DNA from: Lysobacterales bacterium
Lineage (GTDB): Bacteria > Pseudomonadota > Gammaproteobacteria > Xanthomonadales > SZUA-36
Reading direction: 5' to 3'
Assembly: GCA_013042915.1 (NCBI GenBank)
Contig: JABDPF010000076.1
Span: 1 to 38,970 of the forward strand
DNA length: 38,970 bases
The notes under the pieces were generated by a model. It saw only the letters and a program-made list of their open reading frames with translations. It did no database searches and was not told where the DNA came from. Made by a program: the position numbers and the translations under genes. Positions within the stretch are counted from its first letter, which is position 1. Each line of letters starts with the position of its first letter. Below, piece by piece: positions 7,904 through 16,740 of the stretch.

Positions 7904-9373
7904 GGAACCGTGGTTCAGGAGCTTGTGAAACTGCTGGAGGTAGAGCCGGCCCTGTTCGGTCCAGGAGAAGTCCTGCTGCATGCCGTTGAAGACCAGTTGC
8001 TTCCACGCGTGCTTGTTGGCAAAAAGCTTCAGCGCGGTCGTCATGGCCCAGCGCAGGCCGTTGGCGTCGTAGTCGTGGAAGACCACGCCGGTGCCCTCAC
8101 CCGTTTTCGGATCGAAGTGTGCCACCGAGTCGGCCAGGCCGCCGGTGGCGCGCACCAGGGGTACGGTTCCATAGCGCAGGCTGTACATCTGGTTCAGCCC
8201 GCAAGGCTCGTATCTCGAGGGCATCAGGAACACATCGCTGCCCGCCTCGATCTGGTGCGCCAGGGCGTTGTTGAAGCCCTGGTAGAACGCGATCCGGCCA
8301 GGAAACTCGCGCAACATCTGCTCGAAAAATTGCTCGTAATCATGTTCACCGCTGCCCAGCGCGATGAGCGCAAAGTCCTCGTTGCGCATCAGGTCCGGCA
8401 GCACCCGCTGGACCAGTTCGATGCCTTTTTGGTACGTCAGGCGGGTGACCATGCCGAACAGTGGGCGCCCGGCCCGGTACTCCAGCCCCATGGTGTCCAT
8501 CAGCGCCTTCTTGTTCCGCTCTTTGCCGGCCATCCTGCGGGGAGAATACGAATGGGGGATCAGGGGATCAGTTTTCGGATCCCACTCTTCGTAGTCGACA
8601 CCGTTGAGAATTCCCACCAGGGCGCCGTGACGTGCACGAAGTGCGTGCTGAAGGCCCATGCCGTATTCCGGCTCCATGATTTCGCGGGCATAGGTCGGGC
8701 TGACCGTCGTCAGCAGGTCGGCGTGCATGACGCCGGCCTTCATGAAGTTGATCCGGCCGTAGTACAGGTCCTCGGGATCGAGCAGCGCGGTCGAACCGTC
8801 CAGCCCGATATCGGCCAGCACGTGGTTACCGAACACGCCCTGGTAGCCGATGTTGTGAATGGTCAAAACGGTCTTCGTGTCGCGGAACAGGTCGTCCCAG
8901 TGATAGAGGGTTTTCAGGTAAAGCGGCACCAGCGCCGTGTGCCAGTCGTGAACGTGGAAGATATCGGGAGCAAAACTCATGCACTGGCACATCTCGATCG
9001 ACGCCCGGGAGAGCACCGTGAAACGCACGTGCTCGTCGTAACCTCCGTACAGGGAATCTCCGTGAAACAGGGCCGGGCAGCGCAGCATGTAGAACGTCGC
9101 CGGAAAATCGTCGGACGAGACCTGGACGATATCGTAATCCACCATTTGCCCGCCCACGGCAACCTGTAAACCCTGCAACTCCGGTACAATGGTGAGCGTC
9201 AGCCCGGAGGTGTCGATCGCCGGGTACATCGGCATCAGAAGCCGCAGGTCGTGACCCATTTCGTCGAAATAAATCGCCAGGGCCGCGCTCACATCGGCCA
9301 GCCCACCGGTCTTGGCAAACGGGGCCATCTCCGAGGTGGCAAAACAGATCTTCAGGCGGGTTTCGTCGGACAC
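7898..9373 (-). CDS. glgA: Glycogen synthase (ADP-glucose glucosyltransferase)
   Basis: This 491-residue GT5 enzyme extends alpha-1,4-glucan from ADP-glucose. The N-terminal KTGGLADV (residues 21-28) binds the ADP-glucose phosphate. Further signatures are HDWHTAL, TIHNIGYQGVF, NGVDYEEWDP, VTRLTYQKGIEL, and the C-terminal PSRYEPCGLNQMYSLRYGT with TGGLADSV. Length fits the bacterial family (about 480). The ATG at 9373 has a purine-rich GAAAAGAGGG just before it. No other glycogen gene is visible, so glgC/glgB are elsewhere. The start lies 73 nt from the start of a divergent crotonase gene. Confidence 0.96.
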   Translation of the reverse strand: MSDETRLKICFATSEMAPFAKTGGLADVSAALAIYFDEMGHDLRLLMPMYPAIDTSGLTLTIVPELQGLQVAVGGQMVDYDIVQVSSDDFPATFYMLRCPALFHGDSLYGGYDEHVRFTVLSRASIEMCQCMSFAPDIFHVHDWHTALVPLYLKTLYHWDDLFRDTKTVLTIHNIGYQGVFGNHVLADIGLDGSTALLDPEDLYYGRINFMKAGVMHADLLTTVSPTYAREIMEPEYGMGLQHALRARHGALVGILNGVDYEEWDPKTDPLIPHSYSPRRMAGKERNKKALMDTMGLEYRAGRPLFGMVTRLTYQKGIELVQRVLPDLMRNEDFALIALGSGEHDYEQFFEQMLREFPGRIAFYQGFNNALAHQIEAGSDVFLMPSRYEPCGLNQMYSLRYGTVPLVRATGGLADSVAHFDPKTGEGTGVVFHDYDANGLRWAMTTALKLFANKHAWKQLVFNGMQQDFSWTEQGRLYLQQFHKLLNHGSA

Positions 9374-9446
9374 TCGGGTCCCTCTTTTCGGGGTTCGGCT
9401 CGCGTCATTTTAAGGCCTTGTGGCCATCGGAATCGAGAAAAATATC

Positions 9447-10244
9447 ATGCACGACCGCATCAAGCTGAACATCGAAAGCAACATCGCCTTGGTGGAACTC
9501 AACCGTCCTGACAAGCGAAATGCGCTCGACCTCGACATGTTTCAGTCGATCCACGCGGTGCAAAAAAAATTGTATCGCCAACGCGGGCTTCGGGCGGTCA
9601 TCCTGTCGGGCGCCGGCGTGGACTTTTGCAGCGGTTTGGACGTCAAGGCGCTGCTAAAAGATCGAACAGGGATGGCCAAGCTGCTCTGGAAGTGGCTGCC
9701 GTGGCGCCCAAACCTGGCGCAGGTCGTCAGTACCGGCTGGCGTCGCCTGCCGATCCCCGTCATCGCCGCCGTGCACGGCCACTGCTGGGGCGGTGGCTTG
9801 CAGATCGCTCTGGGCGCCGATTTCCGACTGGTACACCCCGACGCCTCGATTTCGGTGATGGAGGGAAAATGGGGCCTGATACCGGACATGGGCGGTACGC
9901 TGGCGTTGCGCGAAATCACCGGGCGCGACCATGCCGTGTGGCTGTCGATGTCGGCCCAGGTTTTCGACGGACACCACGCATTGGAACTGGGACTCGCCAC
10001 CGCCCTGGCCGACGATCCCCTGGCGGGGGCGCGCGCAATGGCGTCCGAACTGGCTGTCCGCTCGCCGGATGCTGTGGCCGCAGTGAAACGGCTTTATCGC
10101 AAAAGCTGGACCTGTCGTCCCGGCACGGTCCTGGCCAGGGAAACCGCCTACCAGCTGCGGATTCTGAGCGGCAAGAACCAGGGAATCGCCGTCGGCCGCG
10201 AGATGGGAAACGACCGCAAGTACGTCCCCCGCGGGCGTTGGTGA
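9447..10244 (+). CDS. Crotonase / enoyl-CoA hydratase family protein
   Basis: This 265-residue crotonase-fold enzyme has both oxyanion-hole segments: FCSGLDVKALL and AVHGHCWGGGLQIALGADFR. The acid/base loop reads VMEGKWGLIPDMGG. It has one glutamate, but aspartate where classical enoyl-CoA hydratase 1 has the second catalytic glutamate environment. The reaction could therefore be hydration, isomerisation or another acyl-CoA conversion. The ATG at 9447 is preferred. A GTG at 9420 is in frame but adds nine residues with no family match. The gene is divergent from glgA and ends 9 nt from a convergent esterase gene, so it is probably monocistronic. Confidence 0.88.
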   Translation: MHDRIKLNIESNIALVELNRPDKRNALDLDMFQSIHAVQKKLYRQRGLRAVILSGAGVDFCSGLDVKALLKDRTGMAKLLWKWLPWRPNLAQVVSTGWRRLPIPVIAAVHGHCWGGGLQIALGADFRLVHPDASISVMEGKWGLIPDMGGTLALREITGRDHAVWLSMSAQVFDGHHALELGLATALADDPLAGARAMASELAVRSPDAVAAVKRLYRKSWTCRPGTVLARETAYQLRILSGKNQGIAVGREMGNDRKYVPRGRW

Positions 10245-10253
10245 GGATCGGTA

Positions 10254-11342
10254 TCAGTCGTCAAGCGGCGCGTGCGTTTCGATAAATTTCGAAACTTCTT
10301 CCCAGGCGGCATGGGCCTCGGGCACCTCCGGGTAAAACAGCTGCCAGACGTGCAACAAGCCCTGCCAGCTCTGCAGGAATACCGGCGAGCCGGCCTTGCG
10401 GGCTTTGTTCACGTACCTTCGGGAATCATCGAACAACATTTCGGTTTCGCTGGCTTGCACAAGTGTCGGCGGCAGATCCGATAAATCGCCGTAAACGGGC
10501 GAAACCGCCGGGTTCACCGGCCTGTATCCATCGAGATAGACATACACCCAGCGCAACAGGAAGCGCGGCAGGGTCAGAAACGGCCCGAACAACGGTTTGA
10601 CCAGCGTGTCGTGCTCGGCGTTGTTTCTCACACTGGGAGCCTGGAACGTCGCATCGGTAACCGGCGAGAACGCCACCACCACATCCGGTTTTCGAAGCCC
10701 TTCATCCCGCGCCCAGGCTGCTGTCATCAGGGTGAGATTTCCGCCGGCCGAATCGCCTGCCAGGAACAGCGTCTCGAGCGGCGAGGGTCCGTCCGGACCA
10801 TGTTCGAGAAGCCAGCGGTAGGCGCGGCGACAGTCCTTGATGCCGTCCCCGCGGCGGTGTTCGGGTTTCAGTCGATAATCCAGCGCCAGCACGGCGGCGC
10901 CGGAACGCTTCGAGAATTGGCTGGTCATCGTCCGGTGACTGAGTGGGCTGCCAGCGAAAAAGGCGCCGCCGTGAAGGTACAGTACGCGGCGCGATGGGTC
11001 CGCCCCCGGCGCGAGCACCCATTCCCCGGCCAGCCCCTCGGCATCGAAACGGCGGAACTCGGCGTCGAACGTGCGCCCGTCGGCAAAGGAGTCCATCAGG
11101 TTCCTGACGTACGCGATCATCTGGCCCACCGTCAGCGTCGCAATCTCTCCGCCCCGTGCTCGGAAGGCAGCGACTACGTCCCGGTGACCGGCGCTGGGTC
11201 CCTCCGGGGTCAGAAAGCGCTGCCCGCCGCCCGGTTCCACCGGATGGTCGTGCGCGGACAGGTCCTCACCAAAGCCCAACCAGAGGTGAATGACAAGCAG
11301 CAAGGCAAGCAGGAGGAACAGCAGGGCGAAAAAGACGGTCAT
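10254..11342 (-). CDS. Membrane-anchored alpha/beta hydrolase, hormone-sensitive-lipase type
   Basis: The hydrolase domain has the HSL-family (family IV) esterase marks: HGGAFFAG oxyanion motif, nucleophile elbow GDSAGGNL, acid region ASETEMLFDDSRRY and histidine in LLHVWQLF. It probably cleaves short- or medium-chain esters. An N-terminal hydrophobic helix (about residues 2-22) suggests membrane anchoring. The ATG at 11342 begins directly at this helix, but its GGGAGGA is 20 nt away. In-frame starts further upstream (to 11423) would add up to 27 residues and overlap the divergent exchanger leader. The start is therefore uncertain by up to 81 nt. It converges on the crotonase gene with a 9-nt gap. 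Confidence 0.85.
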   Translation of the reverse strand: MTVFFALLFLLLALLLVIHLWLGFGEDLSAHDHPVEPGGGQRFLTPEGPSAGHRDVVAAFRARGGEIATLTVGQMIAYVRNLMDSFADGRTFDAEFRRFDAEGLAGEWVLAPGADPSRRVLYLHGGAFFAGSPLSHRTMTSQFSKRSGAAVLALDYRLKPEHRRGDGIKDCRRAYRWLLEHGPDGPSPLETLFLAGDSAGGNLTLMTAAWARDEGLRKPDVVVAFSPVTDATFQAPSVRNNAEHDTLVKPLFGPFLTLPRFLLRWVYVYLDGYRPVNPAVSPVYGDLSDLPPTLVQASETEMLFDDSRRYVNKARKAGSPVFLQSWQGLLHVWQLFYPEVPEAHAAWEEVSKFIETHAPLDD

Positions 11343-11475
11343 GTCGTTTACCGGGGCAACAGTCCTCCCTATTTTCGCCCCAATCACCGCAAGGCGAAAG
11401 GCCATAGAGCAAATCATTTCCAAAGCCGCCTACCGGGCTGGTAGGCTATGTATCCGGTTCAAGGGGAGTCGATGC

Positions 11476-12408
11476 TTGGATTTTCTGCTGCTCATCGCGG
11501 GCCTGGTAGGCCTCTGGCTGGGAACGGAACTGACCATCGGGGGTGCTTTGGCGATCGCGCGTCGCCTACGTCTGTCGGAATTTTTCGTCGGCCTGGTCAT
11601 CCTGTCCATCGGCAGCGACCTGCCTGAACTTGCGGTTGCGGTGCACGCGGGAATCAAGGGCCTGGCGGGCACCGATGCATCCGGCGTGGTGGTCGGCACC
11701 TCGATCGGCAGCGTGGTCACGCAAATCAGCTTTGTACTGGGCGTTGGTGCACTGCTCAGCACGCTGGTGCTTCCCCGTATTTTTCTGTTCAAGCACGGCG
11801 CTGTTCTGCTGGCCTCGACCGTCCTGCTCTTCGCTGTCTGCTTTGACGGGAGGGTCTCACGCTTCGAAGGACTGGGGCTGATCGTTTTCTACGCCGCGTA
11901 CGTCGTCACGCTGATGGCCCGAAACACCCCGTCGGTCGAACATGACACGGTCTCTGGCGGTGGTTTCAGTTCCTGGGCCTTGCTGGCGGTCGGCTTGAGC
12001 ACGGTTATCCTCGGCTCCGACATCACGGTTAACGCCGTCGTCAACCTGGCACGTGCGTTGGAGGTCAGCGACGTGCTGATCTCGGTTGTGATTATCGGGT
12101 TGGGTACCAGCCTTCCTGAACTCTCGATCTCGGTGTCGGCGATCGTCAAAAAACGCACCCAGATGTCCGTTGGAAACATCATCGGCAGCAACATCCTGGA
12201 CACCTTGTTGCCCATCGGCATCGCCGCGATGATCTCGAGCGTGCGCTTCGACCGGGAACTGTTGTGGTTCGACCTGCCCTTCATTTTCGTACTGACGACG
12301 ATCGTGCTGGCGCTGTTCCTGCGGCGGGGCGGGCTGCAAACACCCCAGGGGCTTATCCTGCTCTGCCTCTACGGAATCTACGTGACGACAAAGCTCGTGC
12401 AGTTTTGA
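11476..12408 (+). CDS. Sodium/calcium exchanger (CaCA) family membrane protein
   Basis: This 310-residue integral membrane protein has about ten hydrophobic segments arranged as two inverted halves. Each half carries an alpha repeat: SIGSDLPELAVAV with GTSIGSV in the first, and GLGTSLPELSISV with GNIIGSNILD in the second. These match the cation-binding repeats of the YrbG-like CaCA family, which exchanges Ca2+ for Na+ or H+. The first repeat is less canonical than the second. The start is assigned to the TTG at 11476 because AAGGGGAG lies at 11461-11468, 7 nt away, and the first membrane helix begins immediately. A nearby ATG at 11472 is out of frame. Which ion it carries cannot be told. Confidence 0.88.
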   Translation: MDFLLLIAGLVGLWLGTELTIGGALAIARRLRLSEFFVGLVILSIGSDLPELAVAVHAGIKGLAGTDASGVVVGTSIGSVVTQISFVLGVGALLSTLVLPRIFLFKHGAVLLASTVLLFAVCFDGRVSRFEGLGLIVFYAAYVVTLMARNTPSVEHDTVSGGGFSSWALLAVGLSTVILGSDITVNAVVNLARALEVSDVLISVVIIGLGTSLPELSISVSAIVKKRTQMSVGNIIGSNILDTLLPIGIAAMISSVRFDRELLWFDLPFIFVLTTIVLALFLRRGGLQTPQGLILLCLYGIYVTTKLVQF

Positions 12409-12426
12409 AGCACCGTCCGATCACGC

Positions 12427-13305
12427 TCAATGCTCGCCGGCATGAGCCGCCACGGCTTTCAGGTAAGCGGCCACGGCCTGGCGGTCTTGGTCGGAAAGGC
12501 GGGCGAAGTTTTCCTGGACCTTCACCATTGAGCCCCCCACCGTGTCGAATTCCGGCGTGAAGCCGGATTCCAGGTAATAGGCGATGTCGTTTTCAGACCA
12601 CCCGGCCAAACCGCTCTCGTGCGGGGTGATATTGGGAACGCGGCCCTCCCCGTCCGGGTTGGGACCGCCTGCCAGCCAGCGCCGATAGTCCGGCCCGCCA
12701 AAGCGGTCGCGCGGCGTATGGCACTCCCCGCAGTGACCGAGCGCCTCCGCGAGATAGCGTCCGCGCAGGGCGTTTGGCGGGAGTTGCTCGTCCGCAACGA
12801 TCGGTGCAGCAGTCACGTACCGCTGTTTCCAAAAACCGATGCCGCGCCGGATATTGAAGGGAAAACTCAGGTCGTGGCCGGGTGCTTCTTTCGCGAGGGG
12901 TTCACGCCTGTCGAGATACGCCTTGAGGTCGTGCAGGTCATGCATGTCCATGCGGGTGTAGGAAGGATAGGGGAACGCCGGGTAATAGTGTTTCCCCTCG
13001 GGGGAGACCCCAAGCAGCATCGCGTTCGCAAAGTCAAGTTCGGACCAGGCACCGATACCGGTGTCGGGATCAGGCGAAATGTTGGGCACGTTAAACGTAC
13101 CGAACGGAGTGGTCATTTCGAGCCCTCCGGCGAGATCCTCGCCGTGGCAGGCAGCGCAACCACCGGCATGAAAAACGACCGCCCCGTTATCGAGGTCCGG
13201 AACGCCTGTCGCCAGATCGGCCGGGGCCAGGGACTGGGGCCGGGTCACGAACCAGAACGCCGCAACGAACGCCACGGCGATCAGGAGCAGAATTTTCCAT
13301 CGCAT
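12427..13305 (-). CDS. Dihaem cytochrome c, membrane-anchored or periplasmic
   Basis: This 292-residue protein has an N-terminal hydrophobic helix (residues 4-20) for export or anchoring. Two class I cytochrome c domains follow, with haem motifs CAACH (C50-H54) and CGECH (C192-H196). Candidate distal methionines lie in segments such as GLEMTTPFG and the C-terminal GGSMVKVQENFARL. The layout resembles cytochrome subunits of periplasmic alcohol and sugar dehydrogenases, but no dehydrogenase gene is nearby. It follows the cytochrome c' gene on the same strand after 19 nt, so the two are probably one transcript and may exchange electrons. It converges on the exchanger gene with an 18-nt gap. Confidence 0.88.
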   Translation of the reverse strand: MRWKILLLIAVAFVAAFWFVTRPQSLAPADLATGVPDLDNGAVVFHAGGCAACHGEDLAGGLEMTTPFGTFNVPNISPDPDTGIGAWSELDFANAMLLGVSPEGKHYYPAFPYPSYTRMDMHDLHDLKAYLDRREPLAKEAPGHDLSFPFNIRRGIGFWKQRYVTAAPIVADEQLPPNALRGRYLAEALGHCGECHTPRDRFGGPDYRRWLAGGPNPDGEGRVPNITPHESGLAGWSENDIAYYLESGFTPEFDTVGGSMVKVQENFARLSDQDRQAVAAYLKAVAAHAGEH

Positions 13306-13324
13306 GGGCCGCCCCCGCGTCGGC

Positions 13325-13768
13325 TCAGTCGTCTACCCGGTAGCCCTCGTGGCAGGACTTGCAGACTTTGAACACGGCGCCGCCGGACGCTTTCAGGGCC
13401 TCGAGGTCCTGCGGGTTCGCTGCCACGGCCGCCGACGTTTTTTCGGCAAACAGCGCAAGCTGTTCCTCAAAACCTTCAGGATCGGACCAGATCGTGGCTT
13501 TTGCCTCGGTGTCGTAACCGGAATCGCTGCCCTCGGGAAACAGCTTGCCAAACGGCTCGGCGGACTCGGCCCAGACGACCAACGCCTGGTTGGCCACCGC
13601 GGCGTCAAACTCGGTCTCGCCCTTCATCATCTTGCCGATCTTTTTTGCCGCGCCGCCGACATCTTCCATCAATTCTTGACGCTGCTCCTGTGGCGAGTCC
13701 CCGGCCAGCGCGGGCAACGCGGGAAGGATCAGTAACAGGCTTGCAATCAGGGCTTTGGATCGAATCAT
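13325..13768 (-). CDS. Class II cytochrome c (cytochrome c')
   Basis: This 147-residue protein has a signal peptide (residues 1-22, ending ALPALAG). A mature four-helix bundle follows, with the haem motif CKSCH near the C-terminus (C136, C139, H140), the hallmark of cytochrome c'. Segments such as AAKKIGKMMKGE and IWSDPEGFEEQL are typical. Cytochromes c' have five-coordinate haem and bind NO and CO, often protecting against nitrosative stress. The start has AGGAGAGGA at good spacing. It is the first gene of a probable two-gene unit with the dihaem cytochrome and is divergent from ppdK. Confidence 0.93.
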   Translation of the reverse strand: MIRSKALIASLLLILPALPALAGDSPQEQRQELMEDVGGAAKKIGKMMKGETEFDAAVANQALVVWAESAEPFGKLFPEGSDSGYDTEAKATIWSDPEGFEEQLALFAEKTSAAVAANPQDLEALKASGGAVFKVCKSCHEGYRVDD

Positions 13769-13930
13769 TTTGTCCTCTCCTGGGTGGTCTCTGGATGATC
13801 AGCGCACCAGTATAGATGTTTGTTTTACCAGTCGCTATCCAATTGACCTGAGTCAGCTAATGATGCCGGTTCCGTCATCATATCTTGGTAGACTTCTGAG
13901 CTGAATTTGAGCACTTGTCCGGAGACAACA

Positions 13931-16648
13931 ATGAGCAAGAAATACGTATATCTTTTCAACGAGTTCGACGATGCCCTGGCCAAGTGCGACGGGGAGTGGG
14001 AGGGCGTTCGCGGCCTGCTTGGCGGTAAAGGCGCGAACCTTCTCGACGCAACCCGGCTGGGTATCCCGGTGCCCCCCGGCTTTACCGTGACGACCGAGGG
14101 CTGCAACGACTACCTGGAGGCCGAAGAGCATTTCCCGGAAGGAAACTGGGAACAGATCCTGTCCGCCGTGGCTTCGCTGGAGGAACAGACCGGTAAGAAG
14201 TTCGGCGATCCGGACAATCCCCTGCTGGTTTCATGCCGCTCCGGCGCGAAGTTCTCGATGCCCGGCATGATGGACACCATCCTGAACATCGGGCTGACCG
14301 ACGAAATCGTCGAGGTGTTGGCCACCCGCGCTCACCGTCCGCGATTTGCCTGGGATATCTACCGCCGGCTGGTCCACATGTTCGGCTCGGTCGTCCTCGG
14401 CGTGCCGGACGAGGTGTTCGAGGCCGTGATCAGCGCCCAGCGGCGCGAGTCCGGCGTCAAGGCCGATACCGAGCTGGACGCGAAAGCCTGGAAATCCGTC
14501 ACCAAGCGCTTCAAGAAGATCATAAAAACCTATACCGGGCAAAAATTTCCCTCGGATCCCTACGAGCAGTTGAGACAAGCCACCGAGGCCGTGTTCCGCT
14601 CGTGGAACGGCAAGCGCGCCATTGACTATCGCAACGCCAGCAACATCGCCCACGACCTCGGCACCGCGGTCAATATCCAGACCATGGTGTTCGGCAATCT
14701 CGGTGAAGACTCCGCCACCGGCGTGTTCATGTCGCGCGACGCGACGACGGGCGAGCCCCACCTCGAGGGTGACTTCCTGGTCAACGCTCAGGGCGAGGAC
14801 GTCGTGGCCGGAACGCGCCAGACGCTCCGCATCGCCGAGATGGGCGACATCATGCCGGAGATGTTCGAAGAACTTAAACAGATCTCCACGCGCCTGGAGA
14901 AGCACCATCGCAACATGCAGGACATGGAGTTCACCGTCGAGCAGGGCAAGATGTGGCTGCTGCAAACCCGCGACGGTAAAAGAACCGCGCAGGCAGAGGT
15001 CCGCATCGCGGTCGACATGGTCGATGAGGGTCTGATCAGTCGAGAGGAAGCGGTCCAGCGGGTCAAACCCGACCAGATCGATTTTTTCCTGCACCCGCAA
15101 CTCGATCCGGACGCCGTCCGAAACGTTAGCCCCATCGCCAAGGGTCTCAATGTTTCACCCGGCGCGGCCGTGGGCGTGATCGCCTTTGAACCCGACCTGG
15201 CAGAGCGCTGGGCCAAAGAGGAGAAAAAGAACGTTATCCTGGTCCGGCCGGAAACCCGGCCCGACGATGTGCACGGCATGCTGGCCTCCAAGGGCGTGGT
15301 CACTTCCAAGGGTGGTCGCACGAGCCACGCGGCGCTGGTTGCCCGGCAGTTTGGCAAGCCAGCGGTGGTCGGCGTCGACGAAATCGAAATCGATCTCGAC
15401 AACCACCGCATGCAGGTCGGCGAGGACCTGGTGATTCGGGAAGGCGAGCACCTGTCCATCGACGGCAACCTGGGCCTGGTCTACCACGCCAACCTGCCGA
15501 CGGTGGAACCGGACATCAAGGATCCCTATCTGCTGAAAATCCTGGAATGGTCGGACGATTTCCGCAAACTCGGTGTTCGCGCTAACGCGGACTACCCTGA
15601 CGACGCAAAGCGCGCCCGCGAGTACGGTGCCCAGGGCATCGGCCTGTGCCGCACCGAACACATGTTCTTCGCCGAGGAACGGCTGCCGATCATGCAGCGC
15701 ATGATCACGGCCAGTAACCCGGCCGAGCGCAACGAGGCCATCGACGCCCTGATGCCGATGCAGCGCACTGACTTCGAAGGCCTGTTCCGGGCCATGGACG
15801 GGCTTCCCGTCATCATTCGACTGCTCGACCCACCGCTGCACGAATTCCTGCCGTCCGCGCACGACCTGATGGCGGAACTGACAGACCTGAAGCTGCGCAT
15901 GCGTAACCTCAACAGCCTCAAGGAGATGGACGCCGCCCTGGAAGAGATCGAATCCAAGAGCCATATGCTCGAGCGCGTCGAGAGCCTGCACGAATCCAAC
16001 CCGATGCTGGGTACCCGCGGTGTGCGCCTCGGCATGCTGATCCCGCGCCTGTACAAGATGCAGGTCCAGGCGATGTTCGAAGCGGCGGCGCGCTGTGCCG
16101 AGGACAACGTAGAGGTGCACCCCGAGGTAATGATCCCGCTGGTCTCCCACGTGGGCGAACTGGACGCGATGGTCGGACCGCTGACCGAGATTGCCGAGAA
16201 AGTCTGCGCGGAAACCGGCACCAAACTCCCGATGATGTTCGGAACGATGATCGAGATTCCGCGTGCTGCGCTGACCGCGAGCCAAATCGCGGGGACGGCC
16301 GAGTTCTTCTCCTTCGGAACCAATGACCTTACCCAGACGACCTACGGCATCTCCCGGGACGACGCGGAAACCGGTTTCCTGGTGCACTACATCCAGACCC
16401 GGATGCTGGAAGACAACCCGTTCACCAGCATTGATCCGGACGGTGTCGGCCGCCTGATGCAGATCGCCATCGACGAGGGCCGCAAGACCCGCGGTGAGTT
16501 GGAGATCGGAGTCTGCGGCGAGCACGGCGGTGATCCGAAGTCGATTCACCTGTGCCACAAGCTGGGCGTGGATTACGTGTCCTGCTCCCCGTTCCGTGTG
16601 CCGATCGCCCGCCTGGCTGCCGCTCACGCAGCGCTGGCCGAGGACTGA
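13931..16648 (+). CDS. ppdK: Pyruvate, phosphate dikinase
   Basis: This 905-residue enzyme interconverts pyruvate, ATP and phosphate with PEP, AMP and pyrophosphate. The N-terminal ATP-grasp domain contains GGKGANLLDATRLGIPVPPGF. The swivelling phosphohistidine domain has KGGRTSHAALVAR with H466. The C-terminal PEP/pyruvate TIM barrel has FGTNDLTQTT and GVCGEHGGDP with catalytic C862. Length fits bacterial PPDK. The ATG at 13931 has CGGAG 7 nt upstream; an in-frame TTG at 13907 lacks a site. A PPDK regulatory kinase gene is not seen in the window. The gene ends 16 nt before a palindromic repeat that can also terminate transcription. Confidence 0.97.
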   Translation: MSKKYVYLFNEFDDALAKCDGEWEGVRGLLGGKGANLLDATRLGIPVPPGFTVTTEGCNDYLEAEEHFPEGNWEQILSAVASLEEQTGKKFGDPDNPLLVSCRSGAKFSMPGMMDTILNIGLTDEIVEVLATRAHRPRFAWDIYRRLVHMFGSVVLGVPDEVFEAVISAQRRESGVKADTELDAKAWKSVTKRFKKIIKTYTGQKFPSDPYEQLRQATEAVFRSWNGKRAIDYRNASNIAHDLGTAVNIQTMVFGNLGEDSATGVFMSRDATTGEPHLEGDFLVNAQGEDVVAGTRQTLRIAEMGDIMPEMFEELKQISTRLEKHHRNMQDMEFTVEQGKMWLLQTRDGKRTAQAEVRIAVDMVDEGLISREEAVQRVKPDQIDFFLHPQLDPDAVRNVSPIAKGLNVSPGAAVGVIAFEPDLAERWAKEEKKNVILVRPETRPDDVHGMLASKGVVTSKGGRTSHAALVARQFGKPAVVGVDEIEIDLDNHRMQVGEDLVIREGEHLSIDGNLGLVYHANLPTVEPDIKDPYLLKILEWSDDFRKLGVRANADYPDDAKRAREYGAQGIGLCRTEHMFFAEERLPIMQRMITASNPAERNEAIDALMPMQRTDFEGLFRAMDGLPVIIRLLDPPLHEFLPSAHDLMAELTDLKLRMRNLNSLKEMDAALEEIESKSHMLERVESLHESNPMLGTRGVRLGMLIPRLYKMQVQAMFEAAARCAEDNVEVHPEVMIPLVSHVGELDAMVGPLTEIAEKVCAETGTKLPMMFGTMIEIPRAALTASQIAGTAEFFSFGTNDLTQTTYGISRDDAETGFLVHYIQTRMLEDNPFTSIDPDGVGRLMQIAIDEGRKTRGELEIGVCGEHGGDPKSIHLCHKLGVDYVSCSPFRVPIARLAAAHAALAED

Positions 16649-16664
16649 TCACCGCAACCAAACC

Positions 16665-16704
16665 GGGGTCAGAGTAGCCAAGCTGCTCTGACCCCGTTGT
16701 TTTT
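16665..16704 (+). repeat. GGGGTCAGAG palindrome after ppdK, doubles as terminator
   Basis: GGGGTCAGAGTAGC and GCTGCTCTGACCCC (16665-16695) form a 14-bp stem with one G-T wobble and a CAA loop. A T-run follows at 16700-16704, so it can act as an intrinsic terminator for ppdK. The same core and the same AGTAGC-loop-GCT tip occur in the perfect palindrome at 35607-35635. The outer arm (16661-16674) matches 35746-35759 in inverse orientation over 14 nt. It therefore looks like a member of a dispersed repeat family, not a one-off terminator. Confidence 0.75.
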
Positions 16705-16740
16705 AAGGCTCCCAGCGGCCTCCTGCATCGGAATTGTGAG

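Noticed and set aside
10567-11217. GGGTCAGAAA strings at about 10568 and 11207 resembling the palindrome core
   Set aside because: They lie inside the esterase gene, encode conserved-looking residues (FLTL, FLTP) and have no inverted partner, so chance matches are more likely.
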